Source of the DNA: Gemmatimonadota bacterium
GTDB lineage: Bacteria > Latescibacterota > UBA2968
DNA: 35,329 nt
Direction: 5' to 3'
Assembly: GCA_002727195.1 (NCBI GenBank)
Contig: PBWH01000027.1
Location: 2,378 to 37,706 of the forward strand
Of this stretch, positions 27,731-35,329 are shown in pieces. The notes beneath the pieces were generated by a model, which saw nothing but the letters and a program-made list of their open reading frames with translations, was not told the origin of the DNA and searched no databases. Each line of letters begins with the position of its first letter. Position 1 is the stretch's first letter. The position numbers and the translations under genes were made by a program.

Positions 27731-27746
27731 TTGAGTGAGTGCTCAA
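27731..27746. promoter_or_regulatory. Palindrome TTGAGTGAGTGCTCAA, possible operator
   Basis: Inverted arms TTGAG/CTCAA lie 13 nt upstream of the BNR gene start. The length and symmetry are of the kind bound by TetR-type repressors. No TetR gene lies in the window. Confidence 0.35.
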
Positions 27747-27937
27747 TATGGAAAGGACGTCCACAAAAAGACACCAAAAGACGTCAGGGGGTATCGACGG
27801 TGGCGTCGACCGGTCAAGTTGGGTAGTTTGTTGCGATCTGATGCGGGCAGGGGTCGAAACCTGGTTGCGCCGGGGCGATGCGGGTCCAGCTGTCGCCACC
27901 TGTCCGGATCCTGAACACACATCGAACCAAATAGCGA

Positions 27938-30478
27938 ATGAATCTCCACTTTCTCGGCGGTGCGGACGAGGTCGGTGCCTCGTGTACGCTGATCGAAATC
28001 GAGGGGCAGCGGATCCTGGTCGACGCGGGGATCCGGATGGGTGCCCAGCAGGGATCCCATCTACCGAATTTTTCCGTCCTCGATGATGTCGGCAAGCCTG
28101 ACGACGTCCTGATCACGCACGCCCATACCGACCACACGGGGGCGCTCCCCGTCCTCGCCAGCGCGCTCGGCCCTAGCGCTCGCCTTTTGTGCACGCCCGC
28201 AACCAAAGCCATCACGCGGGTTCTGCTCTCGGACGCTCTCAAAATCATGAGCATCAAGGAGGAGAGCGAGGGCGAACTACCGCTGTATCCACCGGAAGCT
28301 ACGGGTGGGGTACTGGCGAAGATGCAGGACGTACCCTGGCTGACAACGGTGCCGATCTGTGACGGGAAACTGCGCGCGTGCTGGATCCCGTCCGGCCACA
28401 TCCTGGGCGCGGCGTCGATCTACATCGAGGGACAACGCGAGAGCCTGTTGATGTCCGGTGATTTGTCGGTCGCCAATCAGCGGACCATCCCCGGGATGAC
28501 GATCCCGCATTGCAGGCCGGACGTGGTGGTACTTGAGTCGACCTATGGGAACCGTCAGCACGCGGATCGCGACCAACAGGAACGGGCGCTGGCCGACAAG
28601 GTCGCCCAGGTGATCGAACGAGGTGGTAAGGTGCTGATTCCCGCGTTTGCCGTCGGGCGATCACAGGAAGTGCTGCTCATCCTCGCGAAAGCGATGCGGG
28701 ACAAGATCATCCCGTCATTCCCCGTGTTCGCCGACGGGATGGTTCGTTCCGTGAATGCGGTCTACGCAGGGTTTGGCGAGGAGCTGGCGAACCCGGTTCG
28801 CAGGCGGATCACGAAGGGAGAAGATCCTTTCTACAATGATTGGGTGGGGGCGGTGTCAGTGCCGGCGGATCGCGAACGCGTACTGGCCGGACCGCCTTGC
28901 TGTATCGTAGCGAGTTCCGGGATGCTGGTCGGCGGCGCGTCCAGCTACTACGCTGAACGTCTCGTGTCTGAGCCGAACAACCTGATCGCCATCACAGGGT
29001 ACCAGGATGAGGAGTCACCGGGACGGGCTTTGCTCGACCTGACCCGGACCACGGCCGAAGACCGGACGCTGATGCTCAATGGTCAAGCTCGACCCGTTTC
29101 GTGCGCCGTTGAATCGTACTCGCTGTCCGCACACGCCGATGCCGGCGAACTGACTGCACTGGTCCGGAGGCTCAATCCGAGAACGGTCTGCCTGGTGCAC
29201 GGCGAGCCCGAAGCCCGCGTTGCTCTGGCTGAGTCCCTTGACACGTTCCTCCCCGACGGCGCGCAGATGCCAGACAACGGATCCTGCTTCTTTTTCACCG
29301 CGGGCGATCAGCGTCGCACGAAGGGATACGGCCGATCGATTCCGAGAGGTGGCATCGGCGGTGGGAGTGATCCCACGGAAGAGAGCCTGAAGACTATTCG
29401 AGACTACCTGGTCGAGACCGGTGCGAGGGGGGCGTTGCGCATTCAGGAAATTTCTGAGGTCTGGTTCGGGAGTGAGGGGGCCGATGTCGAACGGGTCGAA
29501 CAGTTTCGAACGTTGTTGCGATCCGGTCAGCGTGCGTTCCGTCCGGATTTCCGTCGCCCCTTCCTGTTCCATCTCAGCAGCAAGGATGACGCACCGGTCG
29601 ACGTGAAAATGGAGATGAACGCGGCTCGCGATCGCATCGTGACGACGCTTCCGTTTGAAGCCGGGCTGATCAAGTGCAGCGCTCACGTCGGTGATGGCGT
29701 GTATGAGTTGGCTGTTCATTTCCCGGATGTCGTCCGCGATCGGTTCTGCGATCTGCTTGCCGAACTCGAGACCGAGATCGGGTGGACCCTCAAGATTCGG
29801 GACACGCCTCACCAGGGACGGCTGTTCGAAGAGGCGTTACACTGCTTGCCCGAGCAGGCCACGGCGCAGAAGTCTCCGGCGCTCCGTCTGGAGCGGAAGG
29901 AGGTCTTGCTGCATGTCCGCGTGCCGGATTCACTTCGCGCGGAGTGGGAGACGCTGGCCAAGACTGCGATCGATGCCTACCGTGAATGCACCGGGTTCAC
30001 GTTGATCCTGGCAGACGATTCCGGCCCGAAGCGATCGCTGGAGTGCAAGGCGCCTTCCGATGCCCTGGAGATCAATCGCGCCTACCGGGTCGTCAAAGCA
30101 GCGTTCGAGGAGGAGGACCACGCCCCCTACCGTGTCGGCCTCAAGTCTGACCACGAGGGGGCCTTCATCGAGGTAACCTTCATCAGCCCATCGGTGGGTG
30201 AATGGTATCGATCGAAGCTCGATGCGCTGACTGACGAGACCGGGTGGCCGATCCGTGTTCGGCAATCCGCTAACCAGGAGCATATCGCTTTGGAAGCGAG
30301 CCGAATCACGCCGGATGCGTGCGGTGTGCGGGGTACGCCCAAGTTCTATCCTGGTGAATGGCGCGTCGTCGTTCCCGTAAACAAGCTGCCGAGGGCAGTC
30401 GATCGGGAGGCTTTGACCAAGGCCTTCGAGATGGCCACCGGGTGCGCGATCGACTGGACCGTTCCCAACGTCACTTGA
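27938..30478 (+). CDS. Beta-CASP metallo-beta-lactamase nuclease with long repeat-bearing C-terminus
   Basis: 846 aa. Residues 1-~460 form an RNA-processing MBL/beta-CASP nuclease: THAHTDHTGALP (zinc motif II), SGHILGAAS, SGDLS, LESTYGNRQH, IPAFAVGRSQEVL and SAHAD (motif C). This resembles CPSF73/YSH1-type exonuclease-endonucleases. After a possible winged-helix-like stretch (~490-560) comes a ~270-residue region with four repeats, each a strand, a helix ending near TGW and a second strand. Their TGW-like turns are at about residues 615, 686, 769 and 835. The C-terminal architecture is not one I recognise. The S9D peptidase gene begins 14 nt downstream. The start lacks a strong ribosome-binding site. 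Confidence 0.82.
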   Translation: MNLHFLGGADEVGASCTLIEIEGQRILVDAGIRMGAQQGSHLPNFSVLDDVGKPDDVLITHAHTDHTGALPVLASALGPSARLLCTPATKAITRVLLSDALKIMSIKEESEGELPLYPPEATGGVLAKMQDVPWLTTVPICDGKLRACWIPSGHILGAASIYIEGQRESLLMSGDLSVANQRTIPGMTIPHCRPDVVVLESTYGNRQHADRDQQERALADKVAQVIERGGKVLIPAFAVGRSQEVLLILAKAMRDKIIPSFPVFADGMVRSVNAVYAGFGEELANPVRRRITKGEDPFYNDWVGAVSVPADRERVLAGPPCCIVASSGMLVGGASSYYAERLVSEPNNLIAITGYQDEESPGRALLDLTRTTAEDRTLMLNGQARPVSCAVESYSLSAHADAGELTALVRRLNPRTVCLVHGEPEARVALAESLDTFLPDGAQMPDNGSCFFFTAGDQRRTKGYGRSIPRGGIGGGSDPTEESLKTIRDYLVETGARGALRIQEISEVWFGSEGADVERVEQFRTLLRSGQRAFRPDFRRPFLFHLSSKDDAPVDVKMEMNAARDRIVTTLPFEAGLIKCSAHVGDGVYELAVHFPDVVRDRFCDLLAELETEIGWTLKIRDTPHQGRLFEEALHCLPEQATAQKSPALRLERKEVLLHVRVPDSLRAEWETLAKTAIDAYRECTGFTLILADDSGPKRSLECKAPSDALEINRAYRVVKAAFEEEDHAPYRVGLKSDHEGAFIEVTFISPSVGEWYRSKLDALTDETGWPIRVRQSANQEHIALEASRITPDACGVRGTPKFYPGEWRVVVPVNKLPRAVDREALTKAFEMATGCAIDWTVPNVT

Positions 30479-30491
30479 AATCGAGGCTTTT

Positions 30492-32858
30492 GTGTCCGAC
30501 GACCATCCGTCCTATCTGAAGCCCTCACAGGCAATCATCGACCTGGTCGATGCCCCGCCGACACCCTCTCTGAGTCTCGACCCCAAACGAACGTGTCTGG
30601 TGATGATGCACCGGCCCAGCCTGCCTCCGATCGAAGAGGTCGGGAAGGAAGAGGTGCGTCTGGCCGGTTTGAGGATCGACCCGGACACCAACGGGCCCAG
30701 CCGAACGTCATACTACACCGGCTTCACGATTCGGGACCTGCACGATCAGACTGATCGGGATGTAACCGGGATCCCGGACAGCGCTCGACTTGGGACGGTC
30801 CGATTCTCTCCTTCGGGAAAACGCTTCGCATTCACTGTCCGGCAGGGTGCAGGATCGATTCCGTATGTAGCTGATCTGGAGACGGCGACAGCCAGACCGG
30901 TGATCGACCGCGAACTGAACGGCGTGTTCGCGAACGCGCTGCTGTGGATGCCGGACAGCGAATCGCTGCTGTGCCGATTCGTGGTCGAGGATCGTGGGCC
31001 GAAGCCGTCGGCTTCCGATTCGGTGCCGGTTCCCATCATTCAGGAGAACCTTGAAGGTGTGGCTCCGTCGCGTACCTACCAGGATTTGCTCGCCGGTCCG
31101 GAAGACGAACTGGCGTTCGACTACTTCGGCACGTCGCAGACGACGATAGTCGGGGTGGACGGCAGCGTCCGGGAGGTTGGAGCGCCAGGCGTTCACTTAC
31201 GATCCGCTCCATCGCCCGATGGACGGTACATACTCGTCGAAACCCTTCATCGTCCATATTCCTACCTCGTTCCCTACTACCGGTTTCCTGAGCGGATCGC
31301 GATCTACGACACCAGTGGCGCGCTCGTGAAGGATGTGGCTGACCTTTCTCTCGCAGAATCGGTCCCGATCGCTTTCGACGCGGTGCCCGAAGGTCCCAGG
31401 CACTTTGAATGGCGTGCAGACGTGGATGCGGAGTTGACGTGGGTCGAGGCACTGGACGGCGGGGATCCGGCGCAAGAGGTAGACGTCCGGGATCGGGCCT
31501 TCGCACTGAAGGCACCGTTTGAGGGAGAGCCGCGTGTCCTGGCCGACTTCGAGCTGCGGCAATTGGGCATCTGGTGGGGACGAGGTGATCTCGCGCTGTC
31601 CCGCGAGCGATGGTGGAAGAATCGACGGCTTCGGATCTGGAGGCACCGCCCTGACGAGACCTCGGATCCTGAGCTCGTGATCGATCGCTCGTTCGAAGAC
31701 CGGTATGGCGATCCCGGGACGCCGCTACAAGAGTGGACGGAACAGGGCACCCGGGTCCTGATGACGGACGGCAACTCATTGTATATGGTCGGGGATGGCG
31801 CATCGCCGGAAGGGGACAAGCCGTTTCTCGACGTCTATGACCTCAAGACAGGCGAATCGGAGCGTCTGTCCGAGTCCGAGCCGCCCGTGTTCGAGCGGGC
31901 GATCCAGGTGATCGATCACGAGGGACCCACGATTCTGATCAGCCGGGAACGGGTCGACGAGCCCACCAACTTCTACCTGCGGAACATTGCATCCGATTCG
32001 GTCCAGACGGTGACGGACTACCCGCATCCCTATCCCCAGCTCCGGGATGGCGGGAAGGAGCTGATCAAATACGACCGCGACGACGGGGTGCAGTTGACGG
32101 CAACGCTCCACACGCCACCCGGTTACGATCCGGAGAAAGATGGTCCGATCCCGACTGTGCTGTGGGCCTACCCGCGAGAGTTCAAGAGTGCCGACGCGGC
32201 TGGCCAGGTGAAGGACTCACCCCATCGATTTGTCCGTTTGAGCACGCACTCACCGCTCTACCTGCTCGCGGAAGGCTACGCCGTGCTGGATGGGCCGACG
32301 ATGCCGATCATAGGTGAGGGCGATGAGGAGGCGAACGATACGTATGTGGAGCAACTCCTGGCGAGCGCCAAGGCGGCTGTAGACGAGGTGGTTCGTCGCG
32401 GGATCGGTGAGCAGGGCCGAATCGGCGTGGGGGGCCATTCGTATGGCGCGTTTATGACCGCGAATCTGCTCGCGCACACCGATCTGTTCGCTGCGGGTGT
32501 CGCCAGAAGTGGCGCATACAACCGTACGCTGACACCGTTCGGGTTCCAGGCAGAGGAGCGAACGATCTGGCAGGCGCCGGATGTCTACGCGGCGATGTCA
32601 CCGTTTATGCACGCGGACCGGATCAAGACACCGCTCCTTCTGATGCACGGAGAGGCGGACAATAATTCGGGTACGTTCCCGATGCAGAGCGAGCGTTTCT
32701 ACAGCGCGCTCAAGGGGCACGGGGCGACGACACGGCTGGTGATGTTGCCGCACGAGAGTCACGGATATCGCGCAAGGGAGACGATCCTGCATATGCTGTA
32801 TGAGATGACGGAGTGGTTCGGGACGTATTTGAAAGGAAACCACGGAACACACGGATAA
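30492..32858 (+). CDS. S9D-type prolyl oligopeptidase family peptidase (glutamyl endopeptidase-like)
   Basis: 788 aa. The N-terminal half is a beta-propeller, the C-terminal half an alpha/beta hydrolase. The start (LVDAPPTPSLSLDP, then LPPIEEVGKEEVRLAGLRI and SRTSYYTGF) matches chloroplast glutamyl endopeptidase-like S9D proteins. The catalytic triad is Ser650 in GGHSYGAF, Asp723 in GEADNNS and His757 in PHESHGY. It should cut after Glu in peptides, in the cytoplasm or periplasm; no signal peptide is clear. GTG 30492 is weakly supported by GAGGC. The gene ends inside a 9-nt repeat (32837-32863), so its last residues GNHGTHG are repeat-encoded. Confidence 0.9.
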   Translation: MSDDHPSYLKPSQAIIDLVDAPPTPSLSLDPKRTCLVMMHRPSLPPIEEVGKEEVRLAGLRIDPDTNGPSRTSYYTGFTIRDLHDQTDRDVTGIPDSARLGTVRFSPSGKRFAFTVRQGAGSIPYVADLETATARPVIDRELNGVFANALLWMPDSESLLCRFVVEDRGPKPSASDSVPVPIIQENLEGVAPSRTYQDLLAGPEDELAFDYFGTSQTTIVGVDGSVREVGAPGVHLRSAPSPDGRYILVETLHRPYSYLVPYYRFPERIAIYDTSGALVKDVADLSLAESVPIAFDAVPEGPRHFEWRADVDAELTWVEALDGGDPAQEVDVRDRAFALKAPFEGEPRVLADFELRQLGIWWGRGDLALSRERWWKNRRLRIWRHRPDETSDPELVIDRSFEDRYGDPGTPLQEWTEQGTRVLMTDGNSLYMVGDGASPEGDKPFLDVYDLKTGESERLSESEPPVFERAIQVIDHEGPTILISRERVDEPTNFYLRNIASDSVQTVTDYPHPYPQLRDGGKELIKYDRDDGVQLTATLHTPPGYDPEKDGPIPTVLWAYPREFKSADAAGQVKDSPHRFVRLSTHSPLYLLAEGYAVLDGPTMPIIGEGDEEANDTYVEQLLASAKAAVDEVVRRGIGEQGRIGVGGHSYGAFMTANLLAHTDLFAAGVARSGAYNRTLTPFGFQAEERTIWQAPDVYAAMSPFMHADRIKTPLLLMHGEADNNSGTFPMQSERFYSALKGHGATTRLVMLPHESHGYRARETILHMLYEMTEWFGTYLKGNHGTHG

Positions 32859-32863
32859 CACGG
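32837..32863 (+). repeat. Nonamer tandem repeat, copy C (CACGG units), spanning the S9D stop codon
   Basis: Three units of 9 nt (32837-32845, 32846-32854, 32855-32863), each ending CACGG. The TAA stop of the S9D gene is inside the third unit, so the repeat seems to have moved into or grown at the gene's 3' end. Confidence 0.75.
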
Positions 32864-33054
32864 AATGGTATCTCCAGGGGGCTGCGGTGAGGATTGGCTG
32901 TATATATGCCTCGATGTGGGGGTGTGGATCGAGGAGGCGAAGGGAGCGCGATTCATTCCAGATCACAGCGATATTCTGTAGATTTGTGCGACCGGATGTG
33001 GGACTGGATGGTGTCTAATCCTGTAGGTATCTCGTAGACTAAAATTTTTATTTC

Positions 33055-33083
33055 TTGACAATGGAATATTTATGGCGTAAAAT
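33055..33083 (+). promoter_or_regulatory. Sigma-70 promoter TTGACA-17-TAAAAT for argR
   Basis: Exact -35 (33055-33060), 17-nt spacer and strong -10 (33078-33083), ~90 nt before the argR start, in an AT-rich stretch that stands out from the GC-rich surroundings. The remaining 32864-33054 gap shows no gene. Confidence 0.85.
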
Positions 33084-33129
33084 TGCTCTATTGGTGGAAT
33101 TATTCGGCCAGTGCATGGAATATATTCAA
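33062..33129 (+). promoter_or_regulatory. Candidate ARG boxes (ArgR operator), three copies
   Basis: Three TGGAAT-led elements: TGGAATATTTATG (33062-33074, between -35 and -10), TGGAATTATTC (33095-33105) and TGGAATATATTCAA (33116-33129). The last holds the perfect palindrome GAATATATTC. Elements 2 and 3 are 21 nt apart, the standard pitch of paired 18-bp ARG boxes. Autoregulation of argR-argC is expected. Confidence 0.65.
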
Positions 33130-33173
33130 AAATTTTCCCCGCGGGTAGAAAATTAGGTGCCAGGTAGTCGATC

Positions 33174-33629
33174 GTGTACGGCAGAGAAAAACGACATCAG
33201 GCTATTCTCGAAGTGATCGAGGCGAAGTCGATCGGCCGTCAGGCGGATCTCTCCGCCGCGCTGCAGGAACTTGGTGTTCACACGACGCAATCGACGCTTT
33301 CTAAGGATATTCGCGAGCTCGGCATCGTTAAAGTTCCGGCTCCCGGCGGATCCCGATATCAGCCCGCCCGTGCGCCTCGGGAAACAGCACTGTCACGCAG
33401 TCTGTTGGAGCGTGAGCTGTCCGACTTTGTGACTGGAACGGATGCGGCGGGGCACACGATGGTGGTCAACACGATCACCGGGCACGCGCAGGCGGTATGC
33501 GAGTCGATTGATCAGGCAGGATGGGAAGAAGTGGTGGGGACGATCGCGGGAGAGAATACGATATTCGTGCTGTGTCGGACGGAAGAAGCCGTGTCTGAGC
33601 TTCGGGATCGGGTCGATGCGTTGAGATAG
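33174..33629 (+). CDS. argR: Arginine repressor
   Basis: 151 aa. An N-terminal winged helix-turn-helix (GREKRHQAILEVIE, then TTQSTLSKDIRELGIVKVP) binds ARG boxes. The C-terminal oligomerisation and arginine-binding domain has GTIAGENTIFVLCRTEEA, close to the family GTIAGDDTIF. It acts as a hexamer that represses arginine biosynthesis when arginine is high. GTG 33174 is the start. Three candidate operator copies and a strong promoter lie just upstream, and argC follows 10 nt after the stop. Confidence 0.95.
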   Translation: MYGREKRHQAILEVIEAKSIGRQADLSAALQELGVHTTQSTLSKDIRELGIVKVPAPGGSRYQPARAPRETALSRSLLERELSDFVTGTDAAGHTMVVNTITGHAQAVCESIDQAGWEEVVGTIAGENTIFVLCRTEEAVSELRDRVDALR

Positions 33630-33635
33630 GTAAGT

Positions 33636-33663
33636 CAAAATGCAAAACGCAAAAATCAAAGTG
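33636..33663 (+). repeat. Heptamer tandem repeat, four CAAANNN units spanning the argC start
   Basis: Units of 7 nt at 33636, 33643, 33650 and 33657 begin with CAAA. The ATG of argC (33640) is inside the first unit, so residues MQNAKIKV are repeat-encoded. Confidence 0.65.
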
Positions 33664-34632
33664 GCGCTGTTTGGGGATACTGGGATGGTGGGGCAGGAGA
33701 TCGAGCGGATCCTCGAGCATCACGATGGCGTGGAGATCGGGTATCGGCAGAATTCGTCCAGACAGGAGGGGGAACTGTCCGAGTGTGCAGTGGCGTTCCT
33801 GGCCACGAAGGATCCCGAGTCGATGGCGTTCGCGCCGGATCTCGTGAAGCAGGGGATTCGGGTTATCGATATGAGTGGGGCGTTCCGGCTGACGAAGGAG
33901 CTGTTCGAGTCCGGATACGGGATGGACCACACCGCGCCTGAGCTTCTGAAGGAAGCGGTCTACGGAATGCCGGCGATCCTTGCGGACGAGATTGCATCGG
34001 CCAATGTGGTCGGAAATCCTGGATGCTATCCGACGAGCGTGATTCTCCCACTGAAGCCGCTGGAGGGACTCATTCAGGGCGAGGCGACCGTGGTGTCGAC
34101 ATCAGGGATTTCGGGCGCTCGGAGAGAGGTCGGTAGCGATCCCAATGAAATCACCTATAGTTTCGGTCGCAAACACAAACACGTCCCTGAGATGGAGCTC
34201 TACTCGGGATTCCGAGTGAACTTTACGCCGATCGTGCTGCACACCGTATTCGTTGGGATCAACTCGAACATCCGGGTCGAGCTGTCGGACGAACAGAAGG
34301 CGCTGTCGGATGAAGCGGCTGTCGCGAAGATGGAGGAAGCGATTTCGTCGGCCTACGTGGGGGACGATCTGGTAGATGTGGTGTCCGATGATAGTGACAA
34401 GCAGTGGGGAACGGCCGACGTGGTCGGAACGCACGCGCTGTTGATCAAGGTGCGGGTCGACGAGGGACACGCCTACATCAACGCCCTGGAAGACAATCTG
34501 GGGAAGGGCGCGGCGAGTCAGGGGGTCGAGTGCATGAATTTGATGCTGGGCTTTGGCCGACTGCAAGGGATCGGCGCGGTATATCGAACGGATGTGCGCC
34601 CGGCAGAGGGTCATGAGGAAGCGTATTGCTGA
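33640..34632 (+). CDS. argC: N-acetyl-gamma-glutamyl-phosphate reductase
   Basis: 330 aa. Reduces N-acetylglutamyl phosphate to the semialdehyde with NADPH in arginine synthesis. The N-terminal VALFGDTGMVGQEI nucleotide-binding loop, the active-site Cys in VVGNPGCYPTSVILPL and the later GISGARREVG and ITYSFGRKHKHVPEMEL segments are typical. AGG 9 nt upstream of ATG 33640 may serve as ribosome-binding site. It is co-directional with argR, 10 nt after it, and should share its promoter and ARG boxes. Confidence 0.95.
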   Translation: MQNAKIKVALFGDTGMVGQEIERILEHHDGVEIGYRQNSSRQEGELSECAVAFLATKDPESMAFAPDLVKQGIRVIDMSGAFRLTKELFESGYGMDHTAPELLKEAVYGMPAILADEIASANVVGNPGCYPTSVILPLKPLEGLIQGEATVVSTSGISGARREVGSDPNEITYSFGRKHKHVPEMELYSGFRVNFTPIVLHTVFVGINSNIRVELSDEQKALSDEAAVAKMEEAISSAYVGDDLVDVVSDDSDKQWGTADVVGTHALLIKVRVDEGHAYINALEDNLGKGAASQGVECMNLMLGFGRLQGIGAVYRTDVRPAEGHEEAYC

Positions 34633-34668
34633 CGGATTCGTACAGGTGAAGGATGCTGCTCTCGGATC

Positions 34669-34691
34669 GCTTCAGTGTCTGAGGGCTTTTT
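34669..34691 (+). terminator. Candidate intrinsic terminator after argC
   Basis: A short stem around CTTCAG (34670-34675) and CTGAGG (34679-34684) with a TGT loop, followed by TTTTT at 34687-34691. The stem is only about 6 pairs, so it is probably leaky. Confidence 0.45.
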
Positions 34692-34695
34692 CAGT

Positions 34696-34716
34696 GTCAA
34701 ATGTCAATTGTCAAAG
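34696..34716 (+). repeat. Heptamer tandem repeat, three GTCAANN units at the GNAT start
   Basis: GTCAA recurs exactly every 7 nt (34696, 34703, 34710). The first usable ATG of the acetyltransferase frame (34701) lies inside it, as at argC. Confidence 0.65.
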
Positions 34717-35329
34717 GTGAAAAGGGGGCGGCTGCGTCCGAGTCAGTGTTGGTAACGGTTCGTGCCATCGAGGAGCGGAGTTTGAATGCGTGGTCCGCTT
34801 TGTGGCGTGTGTTCCTGGATGGATGTATGGATCCTTGGACTGTCCGAAGGATATACACGTTGTGCGAACTCGGTGAACCCGATCTACGACGGAATTCGGA
34901 CTGTCGAGGACCGGATTCCGCTGTGTGAGGAGACCTGCGCGAATCACGGTCTGGCGACAACGTTCAAGATCACGCCGATGGCTGTCGAGATGGGACTGGA
35001 TCGGGCGCTCGAGGGGCTGAGTTACACAAACAAGGCGACAACGCGGGTGCAAGTTCTTACCTTGGGGGCTGCCCAAGTCGAGGCGGATCAGGCCGCCGAG
35101 GTCCTGGATCAGGTCAGCGACGATTGGATGACGGATTACCAGCGGCTGAAGCAGATGGATGCTTGGGAAACGGCAAAGAACCGGACCATTCTGGACAGAA
35201 TCGAACTGCCGACGCGATTTGTTTCGATCCTGGAGTCCGGAGATCGTGTAGCGGCGGGTATCGCGGTCATCGAGTCGGGATGTTTTGGATCGTGAGCGAT
35301 CCGGAACGGCGGCACCAAGGACTCGGAAG
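34701..35329 (+). pseudogene. GNAT-family N-acetyltransferase with two frameshifts, running off the window
   Basis: The protein is readable only by changing frame twice. The first frame (from 34701) gives VRAIEERSLNAWSALWRVFLDG. The second (about 34829-35288) gives WILGLSEGYTRCANSVNPIYDG and continues through VAAGIAVIESGCFG to a TGA at 35293-35295. The third, the same register as the first, gives IVSDPERRHQGLG from 35289, which contains the acetyl-CoA pyrophosphate loop. The first break coincides with ATGGATGTATGG (34819-34830), where a 4-nt duplication would explain the shift; the second looks like a small deletion. The gene is probably inactive unless these are sequence errors. The 3' end lies beyond the window. 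Confidence 0.75.

Noticed and set aside
34786..35295. Stand-alone 169-aa protein from the second GNAT frame
   Set aside because: The matching N-terminal and C-terminal GNAT parts lie in the neighbouring frame on either side, so this is the middle of a broken gene.

Overview
The window is a GC-rich (roughly 60% by eye) bacterial chromosome segment, densely packed with genes on both strands. No phage, integrase, CRISPR array, rRNA or tRNA was recognised. The gene mix is that of an aerobic or facultative heterotroph using organic acids and amides: hydroxyacid-oxoacid transhydrogenase, LutABC, TRAP and sodium symporters, a TauD-type dioxygenase, two amidohydrolase-type enzymes and an S9D glutamyl peptidase. 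The protein set and the short-period intergenic repeats suggest an uncultivated lineage of the FCB type (Latescibacterota- or Poribacteria-like). That placement is a low-confidence inference.

Layout. 1-1488: end of an unknown gene, then a degenerate minus-strand region with a thioredoxin-fold remnant. 1702-3342: YtcJ-like amidohydrolase, convergent with a minus-strand run (6961 down to 3361) of sodium:solute symporter, two small cysteine-rich proteins and a TauD/TfdA dioxygenase. 7173-11668 (minus): TAXI-type TRAP binding protein and fused permease, then hydroxyacid-oxoacid transhydrogenase. 11751-13837 (plus): consensus promoter, TPR lipoprotein, FliL-like protein and cyclic-nucleotide-binding-domain protein. 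14007-16079: enolase and a YkgJ-type cysteine-cluster protein. 16251-18436: a signalling module of a small N-terminal-type domain, an HDOD protein and a PAS-PAS-HisKA protein without an ATPase domain. 18444-19143: a REP-associated tyrosine transposase (RAYT) with hairpin repeats on both sides. 19172-22608 (minus): bioA, bioD, THUMP-type RNA methyltransferase and cupin, tightly coupled. 22849-25597 (plus): lutABC ending in a strong terminator. 25737-27717 (minus): acetamidase/formamidase and a BNR beta-propeller. 27938-32858 (plus): a beta-CASP nuclease with an unusual repeat-bearing C-terminus, then an S9D peptidase. 33055-35329: argR with a textbook promoter and candidate ARG boxes, argC, and a frameshifted GNAT acetyltransferase that runs off the end.

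Working together: TRAP and sodium symporters would bring in organic acids. The transhydrogenase and LutABC would oxidise hydroxyacids, and the amidohydrolases and dioxygenase would release nitrogen or other groups from small molecules. ArgR probably represses its own transcription and that of argC. The most unusual sequence-level signals are three 7-nt-period and three 9-nt-period tandem repeats, several of which supply a start or stop codon; the ARG-box operator; the four-fold repeat in the beta-CASP protein; the RAYT/REP unit; and the GNAT gene with two compensating frameshifts.
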